From: Mesobacillus jeotgali
GTDB taxonomy: Bacteria; Bacillota; Bacilli; Bacillales; Cytobacillaceae
Reading direction: 5' to 3'
NCBI RefSeq assembly: GCF_031759225.1
Contig: NZ_CP134494.1
Span: 1,052,501-1,116,500 of the forward strand
DNA: 64,000 nt
The position numbers were made by a program, and so were the translations under genes. The notes beneath the pieces are model-generated. The model was given only the letters and a program-made list of their open reading frames with translations, was not told the DNA's origin and did no database searches. Shown piece after piece: positions 16,283 through 24,575 of the stretch. Numbering within the stretch: the stretch's first letter is position 1; each line of letters opens with the position of its first letter.

Positions 16283-17248
16283 TTAGGCTAAGTTAAGAGA
16301 GGCTGTTTTATATTCCAACCTTAAGTTCTCAATGATTGTACGGACAGGTAATATGTCTTTTATTTCACTTACTCTGGCACCAGCGAATACCAGGCCATTT
16401 TCTACATCGCCGTCCTTGGATGTGAGCAGAGAGTCCAGTGTGCAAAATTGATAGGAGCAATTTTTCAGGCAATCCCTGCATTTTTTGATTCTGAGTTTAT
16501 CTGAGGTGGTGATTAGCTTGGTGAAATGATTGGCTATGGCACGCCCCTGCAAACCTACTGTTGTTTTCACCAGCAGTGTGTCTTTTTCAGTGGCTGAAAC
16601 GTATTTATCCTTGAAACTTTGCGGAGCGTCACATTCCTCACTGGCAACAAACCTTGTGCCCATTTGGACGCCAGAAGCTCCAAGGGACAAAGCCTTCGCG
16701 ATATCAGCGCCCGTCATGATACCACCGGCAGCGATCACCGGGATGGACACAGACTCAACAATATCAGGAAGAATCTCAAAAAGGGGCTTATCAGTCCCAA
16801 GATGCCCTCCTGCCTCGAATCCTTCCACTACCACAGCAGCAGCACCCAGGCGTTCGGAAATTCTGGCTAGTTTGGCAGAGGAAACAATTGAAATGACTGG
16901 GATGTTCGCTTGCTTCCCCCAGGAATACATATCCCTTGAGATTCCCGCTCCAGAAATAATGAAATCAACTTTTTCATTTAAAGCTGCTTTCATTTTTTCT
17001 GCAAAATCATTCATCGCAAACAATACGTTTACACCAATGTACCCATTACCCTGTGTCAGCTCCCTGGCTTTCCGGATATGCATCACCATCTCTTCAACCG
17101 AGATCCCTGTTCCGGATATGATGCCAATTCCGCCAGCATTGGCAACCGCTGATGCCAAACCGCTAAGCGAGATACCGACCCCCATTCCACCTTGCATAAT
17201 TGGGACACTTGGTGCCATATGGCCAATTTTAAGCTTTGGGAAATCCAT
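16283..17248 (-). CDS. Nitronate monooxygenase / 2-nitropropane dioxygenase-like flavoenzyme
   Basis: A 321-residue TIM-barrel FMN protein of the NPD/FabK group. Visible features: PIMQGGMGVGISLSGLASAV at the N-terminus, GFEAGGHLG (phosphate/flavin region, about 140-150), IPVIAAGGIMTGADIAKAL and LGASGVQMGTRFVASEE. Near residue 255 it carries a Cys cluster, KKCRDCLKNCSYQFC, which could bind a metal or Fe-S cluster. Members oxidise nitronates such as propionate-3-nitronate; FabK members are enoyl-ACP reductases. With the Cys cluster the exact substrate is uncertain. It is monocistronic on the minus strand. Confidence 0.82.
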   Translation of the reverse strand: MDFPKLKIGHMAPSVPIMQGGMGVGISLSGLASAVANAGGIGIISGTGISVEEMVMHIRKARELTQGNGYIGVNVLFAMNDFAEKMKAALNEKVDFIISGAGISRDMYSWGKQANIPVISIVSSAKLARISERLGAAAVVVEGFEAGGHLGTDKPLFEILPDIVESVSIPVIAAGGIMTGADIAKALSLGASGVQMGTRFVASEECDAPQSFKDKYVSATEKDTLLVKTTVGLQGRAIANHFTKLITTSDKLRIKKCRDCLKNCSYQFCTLDSLLTSKDGDVENGLVFAGARVSEIKDILPVRTIIENLRLEYKTASLNLA

Positions 17249-17369
17249 ACTAAAAACCCCTTTCTGAATTTATTCCTTTGCAGTTTAACATGGAGAGATT
17301 TAAAAAGATGTGATTTTTAGCACCTGATACTATATTTAGGTATAAATATTTGGTGATGATTTCTTGGAT

Positions 17370-17400
17370 GAAAAAAGACGCAGAAACTGATTCTGCGTAC
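17370..17400 (-). terminator. Minus-strand terminator in the 17.3 kb gap
   Basis: On the minus strand ACGCAGAA-TCAG-TTTCTGCGT is followed by CTTTTTT. It lies about 340 bp beyond the aldo/keto reductase stop and just upstream of the nitronate monooxygenase-like gene, so it would insulate that gene from read-through. Confidence 0.75.
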
Positions 17401-17504
17401 TCATCCTTGTATAATTATCAGCCCAGTTAATCATTCATTGTTGATTTTAGTGTGGGAATGAAATTCATAAGAAGAAGAATTTTTGGCAGAGGATGCTTTT
17501 GATG

Positions 17505-17580
17505 CAGAGATAAGCGGAAGATTCCCGACTATTATATGTAGATGGTGTTTTTGGAGCAGAAATAAGCGTACATATTCCGG
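17505..17580. repeat. Two-unit TAAGCG...TTCC motif pair, 52 bp apart
   Basis: TAAGCG starts at 17511 and 17563, exactly 52 bp apart, each followed by TTCC within 15 bases. The words match the arrays at 0.7 and 28.5 kb. Apart from this pair, the terminator and the 90-bp element, the gap 17249-17738 shows nothing gene-like. Confidence 0.6.
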
Positions 17581-17614
17581 TTAACTCCTATAAATAAGAC
17601 AAATCAAACGATTT

Positions 17615-17705
17615 GAATGAAATAGACGGAAAACCGACCCTTATTTTGAAGGAAAATAGGGGTCGGTTCCAATTTAAGCGGAATTTGTCCGTTTATTATT
17701 CAAAC
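17615..17705 (+). repeat. Dispersed ~90-bp palindromic element, copy 2
   Basis: It aligns with the reverse complement of 579-667. Shared features in order are GAAATARACGGAAAA, CGACCCTTATT, AAGGAA, a TAGGG-type second arm, CAATTTAAGCG, and TCCGTTTATT. The centre folds as ACCGACCC...GGGTCGGT. On the minus strand a TTTT run follows the hairpin, so it could terminate the aldo/keto reductase transcript. Confidence 0.75.
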
Positions 17706-17738
17706 AGTGAAATCAACATACCGTAATTACAGAGCCTT

Positions 17739-18569
17739 TTAGAAATCGAAATTATCCGGATCAGGGCCTACTCGCTCATCCTTATTAAGGCTATTCAAAC
17801 GGTCCATATCTTCGGCCGTAAGCTCAAAATCGAAAATATCTGCATTTTGGATAATTCGGTGTTCCTTGATCGATTTAGGAATCGTGACCACTTCGTTTTG
17901 TAAATCCCAGCGGAGAATCACTTGTGCTGGTGATTTTTCGTGTTTTTCAGCGATTTCGACGATCGTTGGTTCTGATAAAAGCTCCCCTTGCTTCAAAGGA
18001 GACCATGCTTCCATTTGAATTCCTTCGGCTTTGCAGAATTGGAGCAGCTCTGTCTGGGCCAGATGAGGATGATACTCGACTTGGTTGACCATTGGCTTGA
18101 TTTCAGCATCGGCCATCAAGTCTTTAAGATGGTGAACATGGAAGTTGCTAACACCGATTGCGCGCACTCGGCCGTCTTTGTATAGTTTTTCAAGAGCCTT
18201 CCACGTTTCCTTATATTTGCCCGCAACTGGCCAGTGTATCAAGTAAAGATCAAGGTAGTCAAGGCCCAGCTTGTCCATGCTTGCTTCAAATGCCTGAAGC
18301 GTTGTTTCATACCCCTGGTCAGCATTCCAGACCTTTGTCGTAATAAACAATTCCTCACGCGGAATACCAGCTTCCTTGATCGCCTGTCCCACGCCTTCCT
18401 CGTTCTTGTAAACCGCCGCGGTGTCGATGCTCTTGTAGCCATTTCCAAGCGCCGCTTTAACAGATTCTACAACTTCAGATCCTTCCTGAACCTTGAACAC
18501 ACCAAGCCCAAACCATGGCATTTTGACACCATTATGTAATGTCGTTGTATCCTGGAGATTTTGTGGCAT
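17739..18569 (-). CDS. Aldo/keto reductase (AKR5-like, glyoxal/methylglyoxal reductase type)
   Basis: A 276-residue NADPH-dependent aldehyde/ketone reductase with the (beta/alpha)8 fold. The catalytic tetrad is visible: Asp and Tyr in SIDTAAVYKNEEGVG, Lys in TTKVW, His in YLIHWPV. NADP-binding residues lie in IPKSIKEHRIIQN. It resembles B. subtilis YvgN/YtbE, which reduce glyoxals. The start at 18569 follows AAAGGAGG; seven extra codons upstream lack a site. A paralog of similar length lies at 54055-54879. Confidence 0.92.
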   Translation of the reverse strand: MPQNLQDTTTLHNGVKMPWFGLGVFKVQEGSEVVESVKAALGNGYKSIDTAAVYKNEEGVGQAIKEAGIPREELFITTKVWNADQGYETTLQAFEASMDKLGLDYLDLYLIHWPVAGKYKETWKALEKLYKDGRVRAIGVSNFHVHHLKDLMADAEIKPMVNQVEYHPHLAQTELLQFCKAEGIQMEAWSPLKQGELLSEPTIVEIAEKHEKSPAQVILRWDLQNEVVTIPKSIKEHRIIQNADIFDFELTAEDMDRLNSLNKDERVGPDPDNFDF

Positions 18570-18690
18570 ATCATACGCCTCCTTTATCAATTCAATTGCA
18601 TAGTTATTTTCTCATATTTTTTATTTGGTAAAAAGTAATTGGACTTTCCTATAGGAGCTATTTTTAAAAGATGGCTCATCCTGTTAGGTT

Positions 18691-18990
18691 CTTGACAGCT
18701 TCGTTTCATTTAACGGAAAAGCTGTCAAGAAAACGCCGGAATCGTGACAGCTTTGGCCCAATCAACGGAAAAGCTGTCAAGAAAACGCCGGAATCGTGAC
18801 AGCTTTGGCCCGATTAACAGAAAAGCTGTCAAGAAAACGCCGGAATCGTGACAGCTTTGGCCCAATCAACGGAAAAGCTGTCAAGAAAACGCCGGAATCG
18901 TGACAGCTTTGGCCCGATTAACGGAAAAGCTGTCAAGAAAACGCCGGAATCGTGACAGCTTTGGCCCGATTAACAGAAAAGCTGTCAAAA
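18691..18990. repeat. Tandem 52-bp palindrome array B (about 6 units)
   Basis: GCTGTC occurs at 18721, 18773, 18825, 18877, 18929 and 18981, always 52 bp apart. Each unit has GACAGCTTT facing AAAGCTGTC across 15 bases, a 33-bp hairpin, then a 19-bp linker containing AACGCCGGAATCG. Loops vary at a few bases only (CAATCAACGG, CGATTAACGG, CGATTAACAG). The array lies between the divergent aldo/keto reductase and thioredoxin genes, 85 bp before the latter. No other feature is visible in 18570-19074. Confidence 0.95.
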
Positions 18991-19074
18991 AAGGACTTTT
19001 ATTTTTAAAATCAGGGTAAATTCAAGATATATAGGTAATGGAAATTGCTTAAAAGTGAAAGGAGAACGAAGTCT

Positions 19075-19302
19075 ATGATCATCAAAGTGTTGGGTCCTGG
19101 ATGCGAAAAGTGCAAAAGTCTTGAAGAGAGTATTAATGCTGCTGTAAGTGAAGCGGGAGTCGCAGCGGTAGTTGAACTGGTGGAAGACAAGAAGGAAATC
19201 GCAAAGTATAAGGTGAAGAGTACTCCAACTTTGGTCATTGATGAAAAAGTTGTTTCTGCGGGAAAACAATTGTCGGCGCAGGAAGTGAAGGGGTTATTTT
19301 AA
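19075..19302 (+). CDS. Small thioredoxin-family protein (CxxC)
   Basis: A 75-residue minimal thioredoxin fold like the redox-active disulfide protein 2 / MTH895 group. The active site is GCEKCKS (C10, C13), and STPTLVIDEKVV contains the expected cis-proline. It should act as a cytosolic thiol-disulfide exchanger; the partner is unknown. The start follows AAAGGAG at ten bases. It is monocistronic, between repeat array B and a bidirectional terminator. Confidence 0.88.
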   Translation: MIIKVLGPGCEKCKSLEESINAAVSEAGVAAVVELVEDKKEIAKYKVKSTPTLVIDEKVVSAGKQLSAQEVKGLF

Positions 19303-19304
19303 AT

Positions 19305-19341
19305 CAGAACAGGCCTTCACACGGCCTGTTCTGATCTTTTA
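19305..19341. terminator. Bidirectional terminator, thioredoxin / membrane protein
   Basis: TCAGAACAGGCC-TTCACAC-GGCCTGTTCTGA is a perfect 12-bp stem. The stop codon of the convergent minus-strand gene lies within it. Confidence 0.9.
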
Positions 19342-19982
19342 TCAAGGAAAGCCTTAGTCGCCCATAATGAAATCAGTAAAATTAATTCGAAGCCATTCGT
19401 GGCGGCGTCACTATCAATTGGAATTGGCACAGCACTGCCGATTCCCATCAATATGACACCGACGGCCATCCATTTCCACTTCAATTTTTTCCAGAGGATA
19501 ACCCCTGCAATCAGCAAAGCAACGGTTACGCCAATGATCATGATTGGAGGCCCATGTGAACCAGTTGATTCATAGCTTAATACTCCGTAATTGCGGGCGG
19601 GCTCAAGCTCCAAGCCGAGGGTGTTTTGTATAAGTTCCGCGATAACCATTGCAAGGGTGAAGGCTCCTGTCAGGATAAGTCCTGTGCGTTCCTTTAGCCA
19701 GTGAATCCCTGTCTTCCTGACTGCTGCTGCTGAAAATAAAATCAGCAGTGGGGTAAAGAATGCGTGAAACCAGTAACGCATCCCATTTAAGCCTTCTAAA
19801 AAGGGGCCTTCTCCAATTATGCTCCCCATCGAAAGGACAAGATTGTCATATATCAAGCCGAAGGTAACGAGCAAAAGAACATTCAGCCACGAAAAAAATC
19901 CATACTGGACGGATAATTTTAGTCCCCACAGGAATAAAAACAAGTAGGCGAGGGAATATAATCCGTAGATATAAGGGTCCAT
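19317..19982 (-). CDS. Integral membrane protein of unknown function
   Basis: A 221-residue polytopic protein with about seven hydrophobic segments: an N-terminal YLFLFLWGL segment, LNVLLLVTFGLIYDNLVL, HAFFTPLLILFSAAAV, TGAFTLAMVIAELI, IMIIGVTVALLIAGVI and two more near the end. No signature motif is recognised and no function is claimed. GGAGG stands eleven bases before the ATG. It converges with the thioredoxin gene and diverges from degV. Confidence 0.75.
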   Translation of the reverse strand: MDPYIYGLYSLAYLFLFLWGLKLSVQYGFFSWLNVLLLVTFGLIYDNLVLSMGSIIGEGPFLEGLNGMRYWFHAFFTPLLILFSAAAVRKTGIHWLKERTGLILTGAFTLAMVIAELIQNTLGLELEPARNYGVLSYESTGSHGPPIMIIGVTVALLIAGVILWKKLKWKWMAVGVILMGIGSAVPIPIDSDAATNGFELILLISLWATKAFLDKRSEQAV

Positions 19983-20187
19983 GAGTCACTTACCTCCAGT
20001 CAGGTTTGTTACCATTCTTCCCTTTTAAAGGAATGAGAAACATGTGTCCATGTTATTAACTTTTTCATTGTTTTTAACAAATAAATCGTATTCTTAAAAA
20101 TTACTAATAGTCTTATAAGGCATCTTCATATATCATGAGAAATGTAAGCATATACACCGATATTTTTGACGAAGAACAGGAGAAATC

Positions 20188-21033
20188 ATGACGACATTAA
20201 ATGAAATTGCATGGGTAACCGACAGCACATCTGGACTTACTGAAGAATTCATAAAAAATAACCATATATACGTTGTGCCTTTAAGTATTATTTTTGGTGA
20301 GGAATCATATCTGGAAGGTGTAGACATCACTGCAGAGGATTTCTATCCAAAGCTGGCAGCATCAAAAGTCCTTCCTAAAACATCCCAGCCTGCGATCGGG
20401 GAGTTTGTGGAACTTTACCAGAAGCTAAAGGAGCAGTACAAGCATGCGATTGCCATCCACGCTTCGAGCGCACTCACAGGAACCTTCCAATCATCTGTCG
20501 CAGCATCAAGCATGGTCGATTTCAAAGTCGATGTAATTGACTCTAAAATAGGTTCCTACCCATTGGGGCGCATGGTTGAAAAGGGCGTTGAACTGCAGAA
20601 GGAAGGCAAGTCGTATGCAGAAATTGTTTCATATTTAAAAACGCTTCCTGATAAGGCCAATTTATACATGGCACCGGGCAGTTTAGAGCAGCTGCATAAG
20701 GGCGGCCGTTTATCGACCACTCAGGTGATTATCGGCAGCTTGATCAAATTAAAGCTGATTGTCAGGTTCGATGATGGCAAGGTAGTTCTTTTTGATAAAA
20801 TCAGGACAGAAAAAAAGGTCAAAGAGCGCCTGTTTCAAATTTTTGAAGAGTCTTCAGTCAATGTGAAGGAAGCCAGTGTCATCCATGGCAACGTAAAGGA
20901 ATTGGCTGAGGATTGGTGTGCTGAACTTCAACAGCGTTTTCCTGAAGTATCTTTCACAACCACTACATTCAGCCCGGTTGCCGGTACCCATACAGGGCAG
21001 GGAACCATCGGCCTCGCCTGGATCAATGAATAG
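20188..21033 (+). CDS. DegV-family fatty-acid-binding protein
   Basis: A 281-residue DegV protein. The family binds long-chain fatty acids, and FakB members present them to the FakA kinase. Hallmarks: TDSTSGLTEEFIK at residues 11-23, VPLSIIFGEESYLEGVDIT, KTSQPAIGEFVELY, SSALTGTFQSS and the C-terminal HTGQGTIGLAW with the conserved His. AGGAG precedes the ATG. No fakA is nearby; which lipid it binds cannot be read from the sequence. Confidence 0.92.
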   Translation: MTTLNEIAWVTDSTSGLTEEFIKNNHIYVVPLSIIFGEESYLEGVDITAEDFYPKLAASKVLPKTSQPAIGEFVELYQKLKEQYKHAIAIHASSALTGTFQSSVAASSMVDFKVDVIDSKIGSYPLGRMVEKGVELQKEGKSYAEIVSYLKTLPDKANLYMAPGSLEQLHKGGRLSTTQVIIGSLIKLKLIVRFDDGKVVLFDKIRTEKKVKERLFQIFEESSVNVKEASVIHGNVKELAEDWCAELQQRFPEVSFTTTTFSPVAGTHTGQGTIGLAWINE

Positions 21034-21039
21034 TAAGTA

Positions 21040-21078
21040 AAAAGGAATCAGTCTAAGCGAAGGCTGATTCCTTTTTTA
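21040..21078 (+). terminator. Terminator after the degV-family gene
   Basis: AAGGAATCAG and CTGATTCCTT pair with an inner loop, followed by TTTTT. Confidence 0.9.
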
Positions 21079-21130
21079 TGGCCAGGTTCCTGTGTACACT
21101 GGAAATAACAAACCTACAGGGGGAATACAT

Positions 21131-22039
21131 ATGCTGAAGATTGGCGTCATTGGTTTAGGGGATATTGCGCAAAAAGCCTATCTGCCAATTTTTGCGGAGA
21201 AGGGGGATATTGAGTTCCATCTTTTCACGCGCGATTTTGCAAGGCTGAAAAATCTAGGTGCCAAGTACAGGTTTTCCCATCTTCATTTAAGTCTGGATGA
21301 GCTGATTGAGAGTGGGATTAAGGGAGCTTTTGTACACAGTGCAACTGAATCACATTATGACATTGTAAAACAACTGCTCTTGTCTGGAATCCATGTGTAT
21401 GTCGACAAACCGATTGCCTATGAGTATGAAAAAGCCAGGGAGTTGACAGAGCTAGCTGAGGAAAAAGGCTTGATATTGATGACTGGCTTTAACCGAAGAT
21501 ATGCACCGGCTTATAAACAACTGGCGGAGTTGAAGGAACCAAATATGGTGATCATGCAGAAAAACAGGAAGAGCCTGCCCGGGGAAATCCGCCATTTCAT
21601 TCTCGATGACTTCATCCATGTGGTGGATACACTAAGATTTTTATTTCCCTATCAAATCAAGCGCGTCAATGTGACTGGAAAGAAAAACGGTGCTTTTTTG
21701 CATCATGTAGTCATTCAGCTGCAGGCGGAAGAGGGCATTGCAATCGGCATCATGAACCGTGACAGCGGTGTGGTCGAGGAAAGGGTTGAGGTCTTCCAAC
21801 CAAATGAAAAGCGGACAGCCTTGAATGTATCCGAGCTTTTATTGCAAGAAAATAAGTCTGAAACAAAGCTGGGAGGAAGCGATTGGGAGCCAACCCTTCA
21901 CAAGCGCGGCTTCGAGCAGATTGTTTTTGACTTTATCCAGGCCGTCAGCAACGATAAAGAACCTTTAATAACAGCGAAGGATTCTCTGGAGACGCAAAAA
22001 ATTTGCGAGGGAATCGTGAAAGAATTAGAGACACTTTAA
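21131..22039 (+). CDS. Gfo/Idh/MocA-family NAD(P)-dependent oxidoreductase
   Basis: A 302-residue Rossmann-fold dehydrogenase. The dinucleotide motif is GVIGLGDIAQKAYLP at the N-terminus. The second hallmark is the catalytic EKP-like motif, here VYVDKPIAYEY (Asp in place of Glu). GFNRRYAPAYKQL follows. Substrates in this family are sugars, inositols and related polyols; the actual one is unknown. AGGGGG precedes the ATG. It converges with pbuG and shares a terminator with it. Confidence 0.88.
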   Translation: MLKIGVIGLGDIAQKAYLPIFAEKGDIEFHLFTRDFARLKNLGAKYRFSHLHLSLDELIESGIKGAFVHSATESHYDIVKQLLLSGIHVYVDKPIAYEYEKARELTELAEEKGLILMTGFNRRYAPAYKQLAELKEPNMVIMQKNRKSLPGEIRHFILDDFIHVVDTLRFLFPYQIKRVNVTGKKNGAFLHHVVIQLQAEEGIAIGIMNRDSGVVEERVEVFQPNEKRTALNVSELLLQENKSETKLGGSDWEPTLHKRGFEQIVFDFIQAVSNDKEPLITAKDSLETQKICEGIVKELETL

Positions 22040-22040
22040 A

Positions 22041-22086
22041 AAAGACAAGCCCCGAACTCTTACATAGAGTGTCGGGGCTTATTTTA
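22041..22086. terminator. Bidirectional terminator, oxidoreductase / pbuG
   Basis: AAGCCCCGA and TCGGGGCTT form the base of the stem, with ACTCT/AGAGT continuing it; A and T runs lie on the two sides. Confidence 0.88.
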
Positions 22087-23376
22087 AATATATACTAAAT
22101 AACTAATAAACAAGAAGCCAAGTACATACATGATCGGATGGACTTCTCTCTGGTTACCCATGCCGACCATCATTAATGGGTAAAGAATGAAGCCGAGAGC
22201 GATTCCTGTTGCGACACTTGAAGTGAGCGGCATCATGATGATTGTCACGAATGATGGGATAATCACAGAAAGGTTGTTCCAGTTGATTTTACTGATTTCA
22301 GTTGCCATCAATGCACCGACGATGATAAGTGCCGGGGCGGTTACTTCAGGTGTGATAACAGACAGGATCGGCGAGAAGAGCATCGCCACCCCGAAACAAG
22401 CCGCAATAATCACTGAAGTGAAACCTGTCCGCCCGCCGACAGCGATGCCTGCCGATGACTCGACGAATGATGCCGTTGTGGAGGTGCCAAGTACTGCACC
22501 GGCTACCGCAGAACCCGCATCCGCAAGAAGTGCGCGGCCTGCATTGGGAATTTTATTGTCCTTCAAAAGACCAGCCTGGCTGGCTACCGCAATAAGGGCT
22601 CCGGCAGTATCAAAGAACGCGACAAACAAGAATGTGAAAATGACGGCAAGGACATCTGGAGCGAAAATATCTCCCAAATGGTTAAAGACGACACCAAATG
22701 TGGGTGAAATATCAGGAATAGACCCGACGATTGCTGTTGGCTTTTCAATCAAGCCAGTGAATATGCCAATGATGGTGGCAATCACCATTCCATAAAAGAT
22801 GCCGCCGCTGATTCCGCGAACCATCATGATCACACTGATGATGAAGCCGAACAGGGCAAGCAGGACTGGGCCTGATGTCAGGTCGCCGATTGAGACGAAT
22901 GTTGCTTCGCTGCCAATGATGATCCCCGCATTTTTCAAACCGATGAAGGCGACGAAAAAGCCGATTCCTCCAGCAATTGCATGCTTAAGATCCTGAGGGA
23001 TGACATTGATGATTTTTTCGCGGATTTTCAATAGACTGAGGATGACGAAAAGAATACCAGCGATGAATACACCGGTAAGGGCGACTTGCCACTCAACTCC
23101 CATGCCGATACAGACGGTGAAAGTGAAAAATGAATTCAAGCCCATGCTTGGAGCAATTCCAATCGGGAAATTTGCCAGCAGGCCGATCAGCAGCGAGCCA
23201 ATAATCGCAGACAAAGCAGTAGCTGTAAAAACAGCCCCCTTATCCATTCCAGCCTGGCTGAGGATTAAAGGATTGACGACAAGAATGTACGCCATCGACA
23301 AAAATGTCGTGATGCCGGCAAGTGTTTCCTGTTTATAATTTGTATTTCGTTCAGCGAACTGGAAAAAGTTTTTCAT
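22084..23376 (-). CDS. pbuG: NCS2 hypoxanthine/guanine permease PbuG
   Basis: A 430-residue NCS2 (AzgA-type) purine:H+ symporter with about 12-14 membrane segments. Conserved blocks are GITTFLSMAYILVVNP, IGIAPSMGLNSFFTF and FFDTAGALIAVASQAGLL. The true start, ATG 23376, follows AGGAGGAC; the open frame continues upstream into leader RNA. The leader carries a guanine-class riboswitch and a terminator, so high guanine/hypoxanthine should switch the gene off. A paralog lies at 45984-47285. Confidence 0.95.
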   Translation of the reverse strand: MKNFFQFAERNTNYKQETLAGITTFLSMAYILVVNPLILSQAGMDKGAVFTATALSAIIGSLLIGLLANFPIGIAPSMGLNSFFTFTVCIGMGVEWQVALTGVFIAGILFVILSLLKIREKIINVIPQDLKHAIAGGIGFFVAFIGLKNAGIIIGSEATFVSIGDLTSGPVLLALFGFIISVIMMVRGISGGIFYGMVIATIIGIFTGLIEKPTAIVGSIPDISPTFGVVFNHLGDIFAPDVLAVIFTFLFVAFFDTAGALIAVASQAGLLKDNKIPNAGRALLADAGSAVAGAVLGTSTTASFVESSAGIAVGGRTGFTSVIIAACFGVAMLFSPILSVITPEVTAPALIIVGALMATEISKINWNNLSVIIPSFVTIIMMPLTSSVATGIALGFILYPLMMVGMGNQREVHPIMYVLGFLFISYLVYI

Positions 23377-23413
23377 GTGTGCTGTCCTCCTGGTTGTTTG
23401 ATTTATGCTGAAA

Positions 23414-23448
23414 ACAAAAAAACTCCGGCAGTTCATGCTGCCGGAGTA
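23414..23448 (-). terminator. Riboswitch-controlled terminator before pbuG
   Basis: On the minus strand ACTCCGGCAG-CATGAA-CTGCCGGAGT is followed by a run of seven T residues, 38 bases before the start codon. It is the expression platform of the purine riboswitch. Confidence 0.92.
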
Positions 23449-23495
23449 CCACAAAGGACAAATAGATGCCAAAAAGAATAGCAAATATTAAAGTC

Positions 23496-23566
23496 CCTTG
23501 TAGTCACGCCTTTTACGGTAGCATGGTAGAAACGTCCGAGCCATATTCTCGAACATATACAAGGAA
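23496..23566 (-). promoter_or_regulatory. Purine (guanine-class) riboswitch aptamer
   Basis: Read on the minus strand: P1 arms CCTTG/CAAGG, the ATATGG-CTCGGACGTTTCTACC core, the second helix AAAGGCGTGACTAC, and the loop-loop partner CCGTAA. J3/1 reads ACTA, so the specificity base (position 74 in xpt numbering) is C, which indicates guanine/hypoxanthine rather than adenine. It lies directly upstream of the terminator and pbuG. Confidence 0.95.
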
Positions 23567-23595
23567 AGATTATAGATTTAAATAATACTAGAGAT

Positions 23596-23623
23596 AGTAT
23601 CACGTGATTCATGGCCAGGTCAA
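23596..23623 (-). promoter_or_regulatory. Candidate promoter of the pbuG leader
   Basis: On the minus strand TTGACC, a 16-bp spacer and GATACT. The expected start lies about 20 bases before the aptamer. Confidence 0.5.
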
Positions 23624-23689
23624 TTGCAATTCATAAAGTTTATCTATTTGTTGTTTTCTGATTATTAGGTTGGCGGAAGTTATTTTGTA

Positions 23690-24366
23690 CCAACTTAAGA
23701 CATGTTTGAGAGGAAAACATGAAAAGCTGTCAAAAGAAGAGCCAACTTAAGACAGGTTTGAGGGAAAAACGAGAAAAGCTGTCAAAAGAAGAGCCAACTT
23801 AAGACAGGTTTGAGAGGAAAACAAGAAAAGCTGTCAAAAGAAGAGCCAACTTAAGACAGGTTTGAGGGGAAAACGAGAAAAGCTGTCAAAAGAAGAGCAA
23901 ACTTTTGACAGGTTTGATGAAGAAACAAGAAAAGCTGTCAAAAGAAGAGGCAACTTAAGACAGGTTTGAGGAGAAAGCGAGAAAAGCTGTCAAAAGAAGA
24001 GCAAACTTTTGACAGGTTTTATGGAGAAACGAGAAAAGCTGTCAAAAGCAGGGCTAACTTAAGACAGGTTTGAGGGGAAAACGAGAAAAGCTGTCAAAAG
24101 AAGAGCGAACTTTTGACAGGTATGATGGAGAAACAAGAAAAGCTGTCAAAAGAAGAGCTAACTTAAGACAGGTTTGAGGGGAAAACAAGAAAAGCTGTCA
24201 AAAGAAGAGCCAACTTAAGACAGGTTTGAGGGGAAAGCGAGAAAAGCTGTCAAAAGAAGAGCAAACTTTTGACAGGTTTTATGGAGAAACGAGAAAAGCT
24301 GTCAAAAGCAGGGCCCAACTTAAGACAGGTTTGAGGAGAAAGCGAGAAAAGCTGTCAAAAGAAAAG
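23690..24366. repeat. Tandem 52-bp palindrome array C (13 units)
   Basis: GCTGTC starts at 23726, 23778, 23830, 23882, 23934, 23986, 24038, 24090, 24142, 24194, 24246, 24298 and 24351: twelve steps, eleven of 52 and one of 53. Each unit is GACAGG...AAAAGCTGTC spanning 33 bp plus a linker. Two left-arm types mix irregularly: AACTTAAGACAGG and AACTTTTGACAGG. The second extends pairing to CTTTTGACAG/CTGTCAAAAG. The array fills the gap between divergent pbuG and the 24.6 kb gene. Apart from it, the pbuG leader and the next gene's promoter region, 23377-24575 shows nothing else. Confidence 0.95.
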
Positions 24367-24575
24367 AGTATCGCTGTGTGCGATATCATTATAAGTGGTT
24401 CGGGGAATCGCCTCGTATGTATCCCTATTAGGGTATCGGAAATCCCTTTGTTAACGAGTTTTTGACAAATTTTTGACGAGAATATGTGAATAAAAAATGA
24501 ACTAAATATCAAAACCCCCCTGTTTGGATATTAACTTACTATAATGATAGTGTAATCCAAATGGAGGTGCCAATA

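Noticed and set aside
16530..17267. 245-codon plus-strand frame opposite the nitronate monooxygenase-like gene
   Set aside because: The minus-strand protein has clear family motifs; the opposite frame has none and no ribosome site.
22187..23338. Several plus-strand frames opposite pbuG
   Set aside because: They are antisense shadows of the permease with proline/threonine-rich nonsense composition.
23690..24366. CRISPR or plasmid-type iteron origin
   Set aside because: No unique spacers, no replication initiator gene nearby, and the same geometry occurs in several unrelated gaps.
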